The notes beneath the pieces are model-generated. The model had not been told where the DNA came from. It saw only the letters and a list, made by a program, of their open reading frames with translations, and searched no databases. A stretch of DNA of 64,000 bases, from positions 10,363,769 to 10,427,768 of the forward strand of contig NC_092572.1 in the NCBI RefSeq assembly GCF_037975245.1, in the 5' to 3' direction. The position numbers were made by a program, and so were the translations under genes. Source of the DNA: Apostichopus japonicus. Lineage: Eukaryota > Echinodermata > Holothuroidea > Aspidochirotida > Stichopodidae. Shown here in pieces: positions 21,101 to 54,379 of this stretch (position 1 is the stretch's first letter; every line of letters begins with the position of its first letter).

Positions 21101-24100
21101 ATGATGGGTGGTCTCCGAAACATATTACATCTCTCATATAGAGCAAGGCAACTAAATAACTTGAATTTAAAGTTTATTTCACCCGATTAGGCCATAGGGA
21201 CGTGTTACACTTCCAGCTATTACACCGTTAGCATACATATTTAAACAAAACGATATAGCCTAAACGCCTACACTTTCAACAATATCACCCGACGCTTGGT
21301 TTGGGTTTTATCTTTGTAGAAGACAAGACGAGCAAATCATAGTTTGACGTTATATAACGCAATATGTTTACTTACCACAACTCGGTGCACATATTTTTAT
21401 TTCAATTATAGTTCTCTATCAGTTGACAAACCCTTGGATTGCGCACGCGCAAAAATCCATTTTAAGAAAATCCTTTTTTTTTCAATTCATTTCGTTACAC
21501 TTTTGCATTTGTACAGGCGACGCATCGATAACGAATCTATGGGGTCTAGGGATGTACTATTGGGAGGAACATTTTCCAAATGAGACTAGCCCACCAGTTT
21601 TTCTATCAGATTTAATTCATGCCGTTCAGCCAAAGGCGAAAATTGTCGTTATACTAAGGGACCCCGTGGACTTGTAAGTTTAGCATGCACCCTTCAAGCA
21701 CACACAGACATATATATAATATATTTATTCTCTATTATGATGGGGTAAAATGGTAAAACATTTCTAAGGTAACCGTCAGATGATTCTGGTATCATATTGT
21801 CTTATATGTTACTTTCATTGCATCTTTTGGCTAAACTAATCCCTATTTGGAAAGAACTTTAATTACTGTCGCATATTGTTAATGCCTATTTTCTCTGTCT
21901 TCTTTCTTTTGGTCTCATTTTGTTGTTTCCTAGTAAACATTTCTTGATGTAATCATATTCTGAGAATTATTGAGAAAAACGTTGAGTAAACGATTTCATA
22001 AGTATTGCACTTTTGTGTTCTCCTTTTTCCATTCAGTAAAGGTACAATAAGATAACTATGTATTTAAAATATAAATACCACTTGCATATGTACACCCTAT
22101 AGTCTTTAATCTATTATAATTCATTATGTAAAAGATTTAACTTACTAGAAATAAATGAATGAATGAATGAATGATAATTCCCAGAAGGTATTCTCTTATT
22201 GGATAAAAATAAAAAGTCGATATGGCCACAAATTTCATTTGTGCAGGCGCCTTGAATTATCACCATTAATCTTTTATCGCATAGTTACGCTTAAAATAAA
22301 ATTTAAAAAACAATGAAAAAAGCAGTGAACGAGTACGGAATAGGTCGTGCGGGTGCATCATACCAAGACATATAGTTAAAAAAAAATCTGTTTCGGGATT
22401 TTCCATTAATGTCCTCTCAATCTTCAGTTGTTGTTATTTGTTTACGCTGTTTTTTCTTTTCTTTTCTGTTATTTTCTTTTCTTCTATTTTCTTTGCTTCC
22501 TAGGTTATGGACTTCGTACATGATAGGAATAAAAAACGGGGATCGTACTCCAGAGAAATTTGAAATTGGTACGAAAAAATATCTCAAAGAAGCCGCGAAT
22601 TGTGAATCGGTGCATAATCCATTGTACTGTGCGTTCATGTGCGGACCGGAGCCACATTATTGCCTTGGCAATGTAAGTCATTCCATTATCATAACATTCC
22701 TAAATTTATTTATTTTTATTAAACAAGTTATAAATATGTAAATAAAAAAAATAGTGGTTACATGAGTGTAGTTACCAAAAACTGCTTCACAATGGAAGCA
22801 GACAGAATTATACTTTTCCGTACATTTGTTCTGGATATTTGCCATTTTGCAAATATTATAGTTACCGTAATTGCGTCTCTTGTAAAGTCGTCCTTCTTGT
22901 GGAAGAGTTTGGACAGAGATTACATACTAATTCATAGTTGTGTACATGGTACACATATAAGGAAGGTGCCCCTGCACAAAAACCGGTTGAACGAAGTACT
23001 TGACTCTCATAGGTTGGTTTCGTGGGCTTAGTTTCTCCAGGCATTTCATTTCAAATCCATCGTTTTTCGCCCTAAGTTTGGTATTGCTGCCATTTTAATC
23101 TTTAGCTGTGTCAGTCAGGGCTATACGAGAAGTGTTAACACCACTTAGCATCAGAACTTGAACTCTATGTCATCATGGACTCACAAAGGACCAACGTATA
23201 GAGTTCCAAAGGTGGAACAGACAGTCAATGTAGCTATACTCGTACCGATGTTGTGACGTCATTAATCTCTTCATTGTTACATATATGAGACAAATTGAAG
23301 CTTATTGTGAACTTAATGTTGGACTTAACAATTAAAGTCAGATTAGGTCAAAAGTAAAATTGAACGCAAATTTTGCCATGGTACATTGGATTTAAGTCAT
23401 TCTTTTACATATTAAAAAAATAAAGTGTGACATTATAGCTATTTGTGCATGATTTAAAAACACTTACAAGAGTTTGGCTTATACGTCATATAAGTTTATA
23501 TTTCTGTTCATTTCTAACAGAAAATTTACCAAGGGATATTTTATTTGTATCTGCGTGAATGGGTAGAAGTCTTTGGTCTTGAGAATATCCATGTGATGCG
23601 ATTGGAAGATTGGAAAGAGGACCCAATAGGTGAACTCGAGGGACTGATAAAGTATCTCGAATTAGGTTTGTATGGTCTCTTTACATCCATCTTTCCCATA
23701 AAATATGGAAACAACGGACAGATTTGTGTAAGCTGTAGCGTATTCGAACAGCGAAGGATTGGCCTACCAGTTTATCTGTTCGGAACAATGCGCGCCGCCG
23801 TGTCCGAGGCGTTGACGGCTTCTCTGCGTTAAAGGGCGGATTTACTCTTGGCCGCTACTTAGATGCTAGTTTCGTCCCAGACGCCAGCTGTGCCATTGTT
23901 TCAAATTAGGCCTACAGTGCCCCCCCCCCCCCACTAGTGGAATTACTGGACAAGAAGTAAGGTATACTCTAGTCCAGCCATGTGTTCGAATTTGTAAACC
24001 CGTGCATTACATTCAATGCTTAAACGAAAGTTGTTCACATGGCGAATACGTGTCTTTGCTCGTACTTTTATACCCTTAACTAATATCATTGAAAGACAAC

Positions 24101-24157
24101 ATAAGTAAAACGTAAAATGTACACACACACACATACACACACACATATGTATATATA

Positions 24158-24221
<64 letters not shown>

Positions 24222-24603
24222 TAGTTATATATATATATTTATCCACTTTTTTATCTTGCATTTTTTATCGTACTGTTGCATTGTGTGGGGTTATACTTAC
24301 CCTAGTCTTATTAATAAGCTCTATATTCTACAAAAGAATTAATGTTTTTTTTTATTCTTCTCCCCCCCCCCACTTTTTCTTATTATTATTATTATTCATT
24401 ATTCTTTGTAAAAAAAAATTGTTGTCATACTCTGTACCTTTGTTATACTTTATAAGTTTGTATTTTAGGGATACCTCAATTACAAGTTCTTATAAACTTT
24501 TCGAGGATCCCCACAACCATATATTCTGTATGTATATACTTGAATTATTTAAATTGTTGATAACGTTGATGGTTGAAATATGGTTGAACAAACAAACAAA
24601 CAA

Positions 24604-24691
<88 letters not shown>

Positions 24692-24765
24692 GCATGATGA
24701 TATGTTCGACTTGTTGAACAAACAATGAACAAACTAGTTGAACAAACAAACACACACACACACAG

Positions 24766-24815
<50 letters not shown>

Positions 24816-26795
24816 GCATGATGATATGTTCCATTTGTTGGATAGAAATAATAGTAGAAAAGATAAGGTCAACATGTTGTGCCTTTAAATCCAACATGAT
24901 ATTTAGAATAGGATAGATATAACTAACTACACGCTACACAGATTTTCGGACACCCTGGACCTTCGTCAGGTGTAAAAAGAATGATTGAAATTGCGTTAGT
25001 CTACCGTAAGCCCCAGACTGCTCAAAGTGCTTGAACCCGGAAAGAAAAGCCATATCCCTATTGAGATCATGACAGTGTGAACATACATTAAGGATCAATT
25101 CGACTTCCTTCAAGTTTCTTTTATTATGGTCAAACAAATTACCCAGGATTATGGCAAACTTAAGACAGTCGACATTGTGTTGTGGAAGATTAAAATGTTC
25201 AGCCTCTGGATAACTGGTTTTGTGGAGTCTGATTGTGCTTTTGTGATTATTAAGTCGTAGACGAAAAGGAGTGGAGGTTTGGACAATGTATTGTATATCA
25301 GAACAGAGAACACAAGTGATAAGATATATAACAAAGGGAGAGTCACAATTGTATGGACCTGGATGTAAACACCGGGTTTACCACATTAAATATTCCCCAT
25401 GGGTTGAGAAGTGTCGGTGGGGTAAATGATTCCTAACAAGGATGTTGCGTAGGCTGGGAGGTTGTCTTTTAGCAACGACAGGGGGGGGGGGGGGGGTTAA
25501 TAAAACTTGTCACCCATATCGTCTCCCACAATCAATGTGTTCCATTCATTTTTGACCAGCCTAATGAATTGATCGACCTGATCGCTGTGTGTAACGACAC
25601 ATGGAATACGATGCTCTTTCACCTCCCTGTGTTGATTTTGGAGCAGTTTCTCCTGGGAATTCTACAGACCTTATGAAGGGCTCTCTTCAATAACTTGTAG
25701 GGAGTATTACAATCAAGAAAGTGACCTATTAGGGTGGTTGATTGACTACGAAACTGTAGGGGATCAGAACAGATGCGTTTGTAGCAAAGCATTTTGCTAA
25801 AGACAATCGACTCTTTAATATGAAATGGGTGAAAACTATATGAAAGTCGAGATATGTGTGACGGTCAGTGGGTTTAGAATATACATACGTGTTAAAACGA
25901 CTGTTAGATAGAGTGACCAGAGTGTCAAGAAAGGCAACATGAGATTTTGATTTCTCCATGGTGAATTTAATGGAGGGTCGAACAGATTGAGGCTATCTAC
26001 AAACGCATCGAGAGACTGTTCCCCATGAGACCAAATAACAAAGATATCATCAATGTAACGTACGTACAGAAGTGATAGAAGATTAGAACTTTCGAGATAT
26101 ATATATATATATAGATTAAGAACAACACACCAGAAACATCCACACCACGGCCGGTTTCGTCCTTTTGGGACTCATCAGGCAAGGTAGGAATAGAACCCCT
26201 GATCTTGTGTCACAGACCCAAGTCCGAACCACTCGACCACAGTGATTCTACTGGTGTGCGAATGCGTATAAACTGGCTTTGTATAACTGTAAGTGAGGGC
26301 GTATTACCCAAGTGTTATGATTGTACAAAGTGCACCCCTGTGTAGGTTATTTATACTGCATCGATGTTGCAAAATATAACTTCAATTTGAGTACTACTCA
26401 GTGGGTGCGTTAACACACACTATGATTCGAACAATGTCATGCTGTGAATGTTGTAGCCAGTCCACGAGCAGTAGTAAAGTCTCACTGTGAAACATATGGA
26501 TCTATTGGGAAAGTAAGCTAAATTTGTATTAAATCTTAAAAATTAAAGCAAATAATAATGGAAATATCCGTTATCTAGTCCGATATGTGTATTTTCCTTT
26601 TTTACAGCACCTTTGCCACATCAGCAATTAGCATCCATAGTAGGACTTGCAAGAAAGAACGTTAACAAAGAAGCCAAGAGCAAAAATATGACAATGTTAC
26701 CATCCACCCGACGAACGGCGCAGGACTTTTACCGTCCATGGAACAAACTCCTCGCTGGATTATTGAAAGATCAGAAATATACTTGGAGTTATTAA
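18081..26795 (+). CDS. carbohydrate sulfotransferase, CHST15 type
   Basis: Eight exons join in frame to 421 codons plus stop: 18081-18101, 18279-18509, 19421-19658, 20757-20873, 21517-21673, 22504-22672, 23521-23665 and 26608-26795, all with GT-AG borders and matching phases. The protein has a 14-residue cytosolic tail, a signal-anchor helix at about residues 15-32, a stem and a lumenal sulfotransferase domain. The 5'-phosphosulfate motif is KCGTT at 121-125 in FYQLGACKCGTTD; the 3'-phosphate motif is ILRDPVDLLWTSY with Arg250 and Ser259. Enzymes of this type transfer sulfate from PAPS to chondroitin/dermatan GalNAc in the Golgi; CHST15 makes GalNAc 4,6-disulfate. It is shorter than vertebrate CHST15. 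Specificity is inferred; a related glycan sulfotransferase is possible. Leu255 sits where an Arg is common. Confidence 0.85.
18279..18509 (+). CDS. sulfotransferase exon 2: membrane anchor and stem
   Basis: Acceptor TTTTCCGCAG. It begins LVIARLKYLGL and encodes the signal-anchor helix (GLISLTVTFVAYTVIW) and a charged stem, ending LPE before GTCAGT. Confidence 0.8.
19421..19658 (+). CDS. sulfotransferase exon 3: PAPS 5'-phosphosulfate loop
   Basis: Encodes NPCWYEGAELQC and the PAPS-binding loop GACKCGTTD followed by HPDVLPVAKEPHWW, which corresponds to the KEPHWW-type segment of CHST15 relatives. Ends in phase 1 at GTGAGT. Confidence 0.9.
20140..20745 (+). repeat. 30 bp minisatellite in sulfotransferase intron 3
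   Basis: About 20 copies of a 30-31 base unit, 'cctaatacccgtgtttacat' plus 'ggtaactttac', with point changes. It ends within 15 bases of the exon 4 acceptor. It is not a CRISPR array: units are contiguous without spacers. Confidence 0.9.
20757..20873 (+). CDS. sulfotransferase exon 4
   Basis: Encodes LEIRNKTGQQDDSS to TPTNIF between TTTACAG and GTAAGT. It contains an NKT glycosylation site. The acceptor lies directly after the 30 bp minisatellite. Confidence 0.75.
21517..21673 (+). CDS. sulfotransferase exon 5: 3'-phosphate loop
   Basis: Encodes GDASITNLWG, FPNETSPP and PKAKIVVILRDPVD, the start of the 3'-PAPS-binding motif. The donor splits the next Leu codon (phase 2). Confidence 0.9.
22504..22672 (+). 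CDS. sulfotransferase exon 6
   Basis: Continues LLWTSYMIGIKNGDRTPEK, carrying the Ser of the 3'-phosphate motif, and a Cys-rich stretch (NCESV, LYCAFMCGPEPHYC). Confidence 0.85.
23521..23665 (+). CDS. sulfotransferase exon 7
   Basis: Encodes YQGIFYLYLREWVEVFG, then MRLEDWKEDP and LIKYLELG, the usual Y-x-x-x-L-xx-W helix and E-D segment of the family. The donor is the weaker AG/GTTTGT; intron 7 (about 2.9 kb) holds a Penelope copy, a SINE and (TA)n tracts. Confidence 0.85.
24121..24245. repeat. (CA)n and (TA)n microsatellite
   Basis: A (CA)n stub passes into (TA)n with AGATAT interruptions. Confidence 0.9.
24585..24835. repeat. tandemly duplicated (TA)n-containing unit
   Basis: The series 'gttgaacaaacaaac', (CA) stub, (TA)n, 'cgcatgatgatatgttc' occurs twice in a row, in two roughly 120-140-base units whose TA tracts differ in length. 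Confidence 0.8.
24890..26097 (-). mobile_element. decayed Penelope-like element, family 2
   Basis: Minus-strand fragments in several frames read RYIDDIFVIWSHGEQSL (reverse-transcriptase palm motif), VAFLDTLVTLSNSRF, then a GIY-YIG-type end (DIQYIVQTS, TRLRLNNHK-like) and NKRNLKEVELI. Frameshifts and a deletion relative to the copy at 47.9 kb show it is dead. It is 5'-truncated and lies in intron 7 of the sulfotransferase gene in antisense orientation. The 3' end 'ccttatcttttctactat' matches the other copy. Confidence 0.8.
24935..24974 (-). ncRNA. hammerhead-like motif, Penelope family 2
   Basis: Minus strand: TACAC (stem I), CTGACGA (core), a stem II closed by GTCC, GAAA (core), a short segment and GTGTA (stem I partner). 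It lies just after the Penelope coding region. Stem II here is weaker than in the 48.5 kb copy. Confidence 0.5.
26100..26250 (-). mobile_element. short tRNA-headed SINE with hammerhead-like body
   Basis: Minus strand head: CACTGTGGTCGAGTGGTTCGG (A box region) and GGGGTTCTATTCC (B-box-like). The body carries CTGATGAGTCC..GGACGAAACC, and the tail is a TA repeat ending at the Penelope copy's 5' border. The whole is about 150 bases. Confidence 0.6.
26145..26183 (-). ncRNA. hammerhead-ribozyme-like core in SINE
   Basis: CTGATGA, a perfect 4 bp stem II (GTCC/GGAC, loop CAAAA), GAAAC and then CGGCC. This matches the classical hammerhead core seen in animal satellite ribozymes. The expected GTC cleavage triplet reads GCC here and stem I is mostly wobble pairs, so this copy is probably inactive. 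Confidence 0.55.
26608..26795 (+). CDS. sulfotransferase exon 8 (C-terminus)
   Basis: Encodes APLPHQQLAS to the C-terminal FYRPWNKLLAGLL..YTWSY and the TAA. The 'FY.P.N..LA.LL.D' ending is typical of this sulfotransferase group. Confidence 0.9.
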
Positions 26796-27009
26796 AGTTT
26801 AAATTGATGTAACGGATAGGAATTGAATTGATTCAAAATTACAATACAGGAAAGAAGAAACACGTTCTTGATATGTGCTCTGTTTCTTGAAATGAAGTGA
26901 AATGTAAAGGTAAGGTCACATGATCTAAGGTATCTATTTTTCTCAATATAAACCACATTTTGACAGTTCTTTCTTCTCTTATATATTTTTGATACTGCGT
27001 AAAAGCACA

Positions 27010-27470
27010 TTTAACAATATCTTCAACGTATAATTGTGGAAACCTAGACATTATCAAGAAGCTCGTTCTTATGCTTCCACTTTCTACCAATGTCATAAAA
27101 GTTTTTGCCAAGTTAAACTTATAATACACTCAAGTCTTTAACAAGATCTTCGACGCAGAATTTTGGAAACCTAGACATTTTATTTTTATGTTTTCACTTT
27201 CTACCTATGTCCTTAACGTATTTACCAAGTTAAGCTTATAATACATTCAAGTCTTTAAATCTTCGACGTAGAATTTTATAAACCTAGACATCTTATCAAG
27301 AAGCTTGTTCATATGCTTCCACTTTCCACCAAAAACCTTAACGTGTTTGCCAAGTTAAACTTATAATACATTCAAGTCTTTAACTAGATCTTCGACGTCG
27401 AATTTTGGAAACATACATTTTATGAAGAAGCTTTTTCATATGCTTCCACTTTCTACCAATGTCCCACAGC
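27010..27470. repeat. 128 bp tandem repeat downstream of sulfotransferase
   Basis: About 3.6 copies of a unit with 'cttcgacg.agaattttg', 'aaacctagacat', 'gcttccactttctacca' and 'aagttaaacttataatacat'; one copy is about 15 bases shorter. It begins about 215 bases after the sulfotransferase stop codon, so it may be transcribed in its 3' UTR. Confidence 0.85.
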
Positions 27471-28564
27471 TAAGTTTAAGGTTTGGTTAGTAACTGTATA
27501 TATTCTTTTCCTTGAGTTATCTCTGAAAACAATTATACAGATGGATATCACTTTTATGCTTAAAACAACAGATTGTTATTGTAAAGTTTTATTATCCGCC
27601 ATGTTAATACACTTGATTAGAACACATTCTGCTACCTTGTAATATTGATGTCACAATCTTTATGTCAAACCTTACAAATGTTTGTTAACTTACCTTGAAA
27701 AAACGCCCTATTGGGTCTTTTTTACAAATGCATTAAGCCTCTTCTGCATGTATACCGAAATAATGGTCTATACTGACAGTTGTTAGAGTTACGAAATGAA
27801 CGTCAAAACAGGTAATTTTACAGCTAGTGTTTGTCTCGGCATTTTTTTTTAATGGAGAGAGGCCTGAAAAACAGTTAATGGGGTTCAACCCCGGAACGCG
27901 TTTGGCAATTAGATGGTCCATGGAACTATGTGATATGAAAAGAAATATATTCTCGTTTTCATAATAGTCATATACGCTTAAAAATTGAGGCATCCAAAGT
28001 GAGGCCAGGTGAGAATGATGTCTCGTTTACCGATCTAATTTCTGACGCGACTCGGGAGAGGGTAGGGAAAGATGTAAAAAGAATCATATATATTTTTCAC
28101 TATGAGCAGTTCCCCTGTTGATTCAATGAAAACGAATGAACTTCAGTAATGGTAGAATATGCGTTCTTTGTTATAAAAGGAAGACTGTTGCTTTAAACGT
28201 GTTCGACCAAATTTCGCTAAAGTGTACAACAAATAAGTCAACAAATTCATAATACGTTATCAAAACGTCGAAGACAATTGCATACACCTAAAGGAACGCA
28301 ATTTTACAACAGTGTGGATAGTTAGTGTAGCTCATCATTGCGTGAAATAACTGCAGAATCCAGAAGCACCAAAATTATAGATATGATGCATTTTTTCAAT
28401 TCATAAAACGCAAAGTTAAAACGAAACTACGACTTCAATTCATATAAGTCATCTACCAAAAACAAAAGGACAAGCAAAAGGAAGGTTAAACGTGCTAAAA
28501 ATGATGCAAACTAACACGAGGAATACTTCAAGAAGAGAAAATCAAAACATTTTAATCGACTTGA

Positions 28565-49765
<21,201 letters not shown>

Positions 49766-50159
49766 CTTGACTAAATGAAGAGAAAACTTGGACTGCGGTG
49801 ACAAATTATAGTTTGCTATATATGAACGCGTCCTTTATCTTTATCAGCATAGACCTGGTGTCCTTGCGTAAGCAGAGACAAAGAACAGATATCCGTCCGT
49901 TTAAGAACTATAAAACAATCAAACACCATATCATAAAGGAAACAAAAAAATAAGCTAACGGGTATCATTTAGCTTGGGAAATGGACTTCGAATTTGTTTA
50001 GACAAAACCACTACACCATATATGATAAATATACCTCCCCTTATGTCAGCAATGCAGAGATCGCAAAACAATTTGATTAATTTCTATAGTTTGGTCAATC
50101 ATTAACTAAAAGGTTAAACACTATAGTTTTCCTAACTGTAGCGTAGTCGCGCCAAAGAA

Positions 50160-50364
50160 CGAGAGAGCCGATAATCTCCTACGTTTATAACTTGGACCAA
50201 CAAGATCTGTTTTATTCAAAAATGGGCACCAGAAGGAAGGAGGAAGGTTGGCAGACCCAAGACGACTTGGAGAAGGACAGCAACTAAAGAGAGAGACAAG
50301 AATGGCTGGAGAAGCTGGTCCGATGTGAGAAGAGCTGCAGAAGATCGACAGGGGTGGAAATAGG
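50160..50364 (+). mobile_element. RTE-like LINE C-terminal remnant
   Basis: The frame ending at 50364 reads KWAPEGRRKVGRPKTTWRR, then DVRRAAEDRQGWK and a stop, the typical C-terminus of RTE/BovB-type reverse transcriptases. Only about 50 codons remain. Confidence 0.7.
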
Positions 50365-51269
50365 CCGTCTTCCATGGCTTGCTTTTCGCTTCCTTTGCTC
50401 AATTTTTTAGGGGAATGGTGTTACTGTAGCTTAAAATGCGGAGAATAATCACGAGATTCATAATTTGCTATGCCAACAACACGATTGTTGCACATTACTA
50501 TAAAAATGCAGTAAAACTAGAGTATTTCAATTGATTATGGGACATGCCTGATTTTGGGCAACTGACCAATCATAGGGCTGCTTCTCGTGACCTTTTGACC
50601 CGGCCCGAACTTATTTTGTTTACCTCTACTGTAGCTAGCCTAGATCACGCACTGTCTGCATATAGAGCCCGTAGCCCATCCATTGCTCCAATCTATTGGA
50701 GATGGCAGTCCAAATGATCAGAAAACTTTTTGACAAAGGTAAGAATAGAATAACTGTAGACGCCAAAAAAGTCGTAAAATATATGTGTACACATGTATGA
50801 TATTGTAGGCAAATGAGGTCGAAATTTCTGTTGATTAAGTACGTAGGCCTACGCTGCAAAGTTGTAACGCCTAACGCCAGTTGGGATTGCGATATTGCAT
50901 TAGCCTACATTATATATCTGCCTGACCAAAGTCTTCGTTGACGTTAGACTTAGCAAACAATATAGGCTATGCCTATGCTTGGCCTAGTTTATGATGTCCT
51001 TATAGTACGGATATTACTGTAACTGTACATTAGATGCAAAAGGGCAAGGATCTGCACAAGTCAATAAGAGACAAAGACGTTTTGATAAAACAACCAAGGT
51101 TTTGCAAAGTATCATAACACTAGGATCTGTTCAAGTGGATTGCACTTGGCCTAACCTCTATCCCATGGACCAGGAAAGCAGCCACTGTGCCTCACTACTC
51201 CATATCGACTAGCTATGGTTATGAATGCGTGAACTAGTAAAGTTCCAGCTTTATGTTTTATTTTGCTAT

Positions 51270-52900
51270 TTTCTCTAACAGTTTGATGATGACTTCTCAC
51301 AAAATGTGCAGTCCATTGTGCTGGGAAGATTGGGCCATTAACAAGGTTCACCCCAATCAGTTGGTCTAAAGTTATTGCCTGTGCTGAGGAATGGTGCAAA
51401 TTATCTGGCCCACAGTGTGATGTTGCTCACGAAGTTCTATCCCCCTGCAAAGAACAGCCTGACAGCTCTGAGGACATCTTCTACCATCGTGAATGCTAGG
51501 CGGGTTTTACCAACAAAACAGATATTATCAGAGCAAAGAAACGACAGATGAAATTACCTCAACATAAAGCAGTTGAAGGTAGGAAGTTTGTCAAAATGCA
51601 TTTTATTATGAGTTAAAGGTATGCTGTATTGATCACAAATAAGCCTCATTTTCAAATATGGTAACTTTTGGTCAAAATTCTTTAACTTTTTTTTATTACC
51701 ACCCTGGAAGAAATTTACCTCACCAGGACATTCAGTCATCTTGTGTGCTCATGTAGTATGTCTAAGAACAAATTGGAAAGTAAAGACCCACAGGGAAGGA
51801 TTTTTTGAAAACTTGTAGTTCTAAATTATAGCATGCTATAATTTGGGGCTAATACAGACTACCATTAAACAGTAATGAAATACAGAAACATGTCAATAAA
51901 CACAAACAAATTGTTTTAATGATGTGATGTAACACCTCTTGGATCAATTCACTTGTTGGAACTTTAAAAGCTCATTTCCCTTGCATACAATGTAATTGAA
52001 CTGCTTGAATTTACATTGGTATGTGAATACGTGGTCAATTAGTATTGCAGATTTCTAGAAGATTTAGTGTGAGCAAAAAGGGCCTTTTATTGTTTTATTC
52101 CCAAATGTTCTTTTTATGCTTTATCCTGGTATTTAGATATCATGTCTTGAAGGTAGTTGCCTCTAAGGCATGATTTTGTTAAATGAGTTTATCTGACTAC
52201 ACATGAAATTAGGAATTAATTGAAGAATTGTTAGAAAACCTACAGTGCAGTTTGATATGAATTTTGAAAACATTAGGTGAAATGAAGGAAGATAAGACCA
52301 TTTGACATCTTGTTATCATTTATGAATTTTAAAATGAGGCTAGTTTGTTATGACTATCAACAAAAAGGATGTTCAATCATTATTTTAGCTTTAATCTGTT
52401 AGCAGGATGGCATAATTTGAAATTGATAAAGATCATTTGTATGTTTTCTAAATTGAGTGAGCCTTCACTGTGCTATGTGTCATGCTGTCATTTCTAAGAC
52501 ATAAATAATTTTCTGTGCAACGAATAGTCAGTGTCTGTTGGGCCCACATAAAATGTGAGAAAAGCTGTCACTCACAGACATCTCTGAAAAGGAATTGTTC
52601 CAACTCAACATAGGAATGTCATACACAAAAAACATATCAACCCAACAAAGCAACTGTATGTCACTCTCAGGTAGAGGAGGTATCCTGAGGGATTTTAATA
52701 GTTTTACATTTTTTTAATTTGATTTCAAATCTAGATACCTCTATTGAAGAAGATCACCAAACAGAAATTGATGAACCTCTGGGAAAAATACTTCTCCGAT
52801 CATCAAAGTTGGCTTCTTCCTCATCTGATACAAGGTCTAGGTTACAGAATGTTCTACCGGCATATAATAACATATTTTGCAAAAGTCATTAGCCTGGTGT
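51270..52900 (+). pseudogene. decayed zinc-binding-type gene copy
   Basis: Two exon-like blocks share one phase. The block ending at the donor at 51579 reads CAVHCAGKIGPLTRF, SWSKVIACAEEW and IFYHREC, then an in-frame TAG (51498-51500), AGFTNKTDIIRAKK. The block from 52735, after a CTAG acceptor, reads DTSIEEDHQTEID and SRLQNVLPAYNNIFCKSH before a stop. The Cys/His spacing resembles an expanded invertebrate family of unknown function that often travels with transposons. The stop falls where a Tyr would be expected after HREC. Confidence 0.45.
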
Positions 52901-53454
52901 AGTGTACAGCATACACGTATATGCTACAAATGTGAGGATGCCCTACACTGAACATTATGAACATATGATTAAACTATCAATCTTATTTCAAGTGAGGCTT
53001 CATTTGTACAGTGTAAGATGGTCAGCTCTTACATAAAGTTTTGTTTTGTACCATAGTTTTACTTGTTTATTAGTGCATTGTGCAGTGCTCACTGTACAGA
53101 GGGCTACACATTTGTACAGTATATTTGTATGTTGTCTTGTGGCAGCAAAAGGGTTGATTTAATAACAACTCTCTCTTCTGGGTTGCAAGGCAACTATCTT
53201 GTTCTTCCTGGAAATTAGTTCTCACAGGAAATGGGGTCTGTGTGTATATATATTTTAGGAACAAAAGGAGTTTTGTGAGGGTATAGGGAGTTGGCTATTA
53301 GTATCTGAGCAAGGCAGTTGTAAAAGAAGAGAAAGATAGTTTATTGGCTGGATACAGTAGTTTGTTTTAAACCTTAATTTACATAGTTCAAGTTACTGTA
53401 GGCCTTATTATTTTATGGAAGTTGTGATATTCAACTGACAGTCTGGGACACTAT

Positions 53455-53740
53455 TTATTATAAGGATACTATTTACTATAAAGGATATTATTTTACAATA
53501 AAGGATATCCATGACACCATCACTTATAAAGGACATTATTTTACTACAAAGGATATTGACAGTATTTTACTGAAAGGATACCCTGGAACACTTTTTCATA
53601 TTAATTAAAGGATACTTTTTTGTTGGAATCCCACTTTCATAATACCATTCATTGGGTTCAACTATACTGATGTCGTAGAATATCTGATGTCGTAGAGGAT
53701 CTGAGGTCATAGATTACTTGATGTCACCAGCAGGCCAACT
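53455..53740. repeat. short tandem repeats
   Basis: Several copies of 'aaaggatattattttac' (53455-53620), then about four copies of 'gatgtcgtagaatatct' (53667-53730), all diverged. Confidence 0.65.
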
Positions 53741-54104
53741 CACCAGAACAGACTTTTAAATTAAGTGTATTTCTTTTTTTTTTGGGGTGCGCACCTCACA
53801 ACTGTAAGTTGTTTCATTAAATTCTTTGACTGGGCCCAGATCAACTGTACATTGTTGTTATTCATAATTATAATATCTTTTGATCCAGTCCAGTTGAGTT
53901 CTCCATTTTTTATGTGTCTTGCTCTGTGTTAGGTCATCACACCAAACCCAGAGTTCCCTGATCAAGAACAAACATTTATTTTCAGTGGCTAACACCCTTA
54001 CATACAATATAGATCTACTGTTACAAAAAATGAAAACTTCTTATAGTGTGGTGTTATATAAGTGTAGATAACACCAGTTGAGAATCCCAGTTCAAACTAT
54101 TTAA

Positions 54105-54370
54105 AAATATAAGCAGTAAAACATAGTTCACCCAGTTTAACCCAGCAAAACATAGTTGACCCCCAGTAAGTTCAGTAACACATAGTTGACCCAGTAAAAC
54201 ATAGTTGAACCCAGTAAAACATAGTTGAACCAGTAAAACATAGTTGAAACAGTTGGATCCAGTAAAACATAGTTGAACCAGTTGGGAACCCCAGTTCACC
54301 CATTTCAACCTAGTTCAAATTTGGGCCAATTTCCGTATAGAAAATTCCAGTTGAACCCAGTTCAAAAGTT
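54105..54370. repeat. minisatellite 'acatagttgaacccagtaaa'
   Basis: About eight units of 18-24 bases with variable length, giving a plus/minus pattern of repeated Asn-Tyr-Val-Leu-Leu in one minus frame; not a gene. Confidence 0.8.
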
Positions 54371-54379
54371 CAACTGAAA

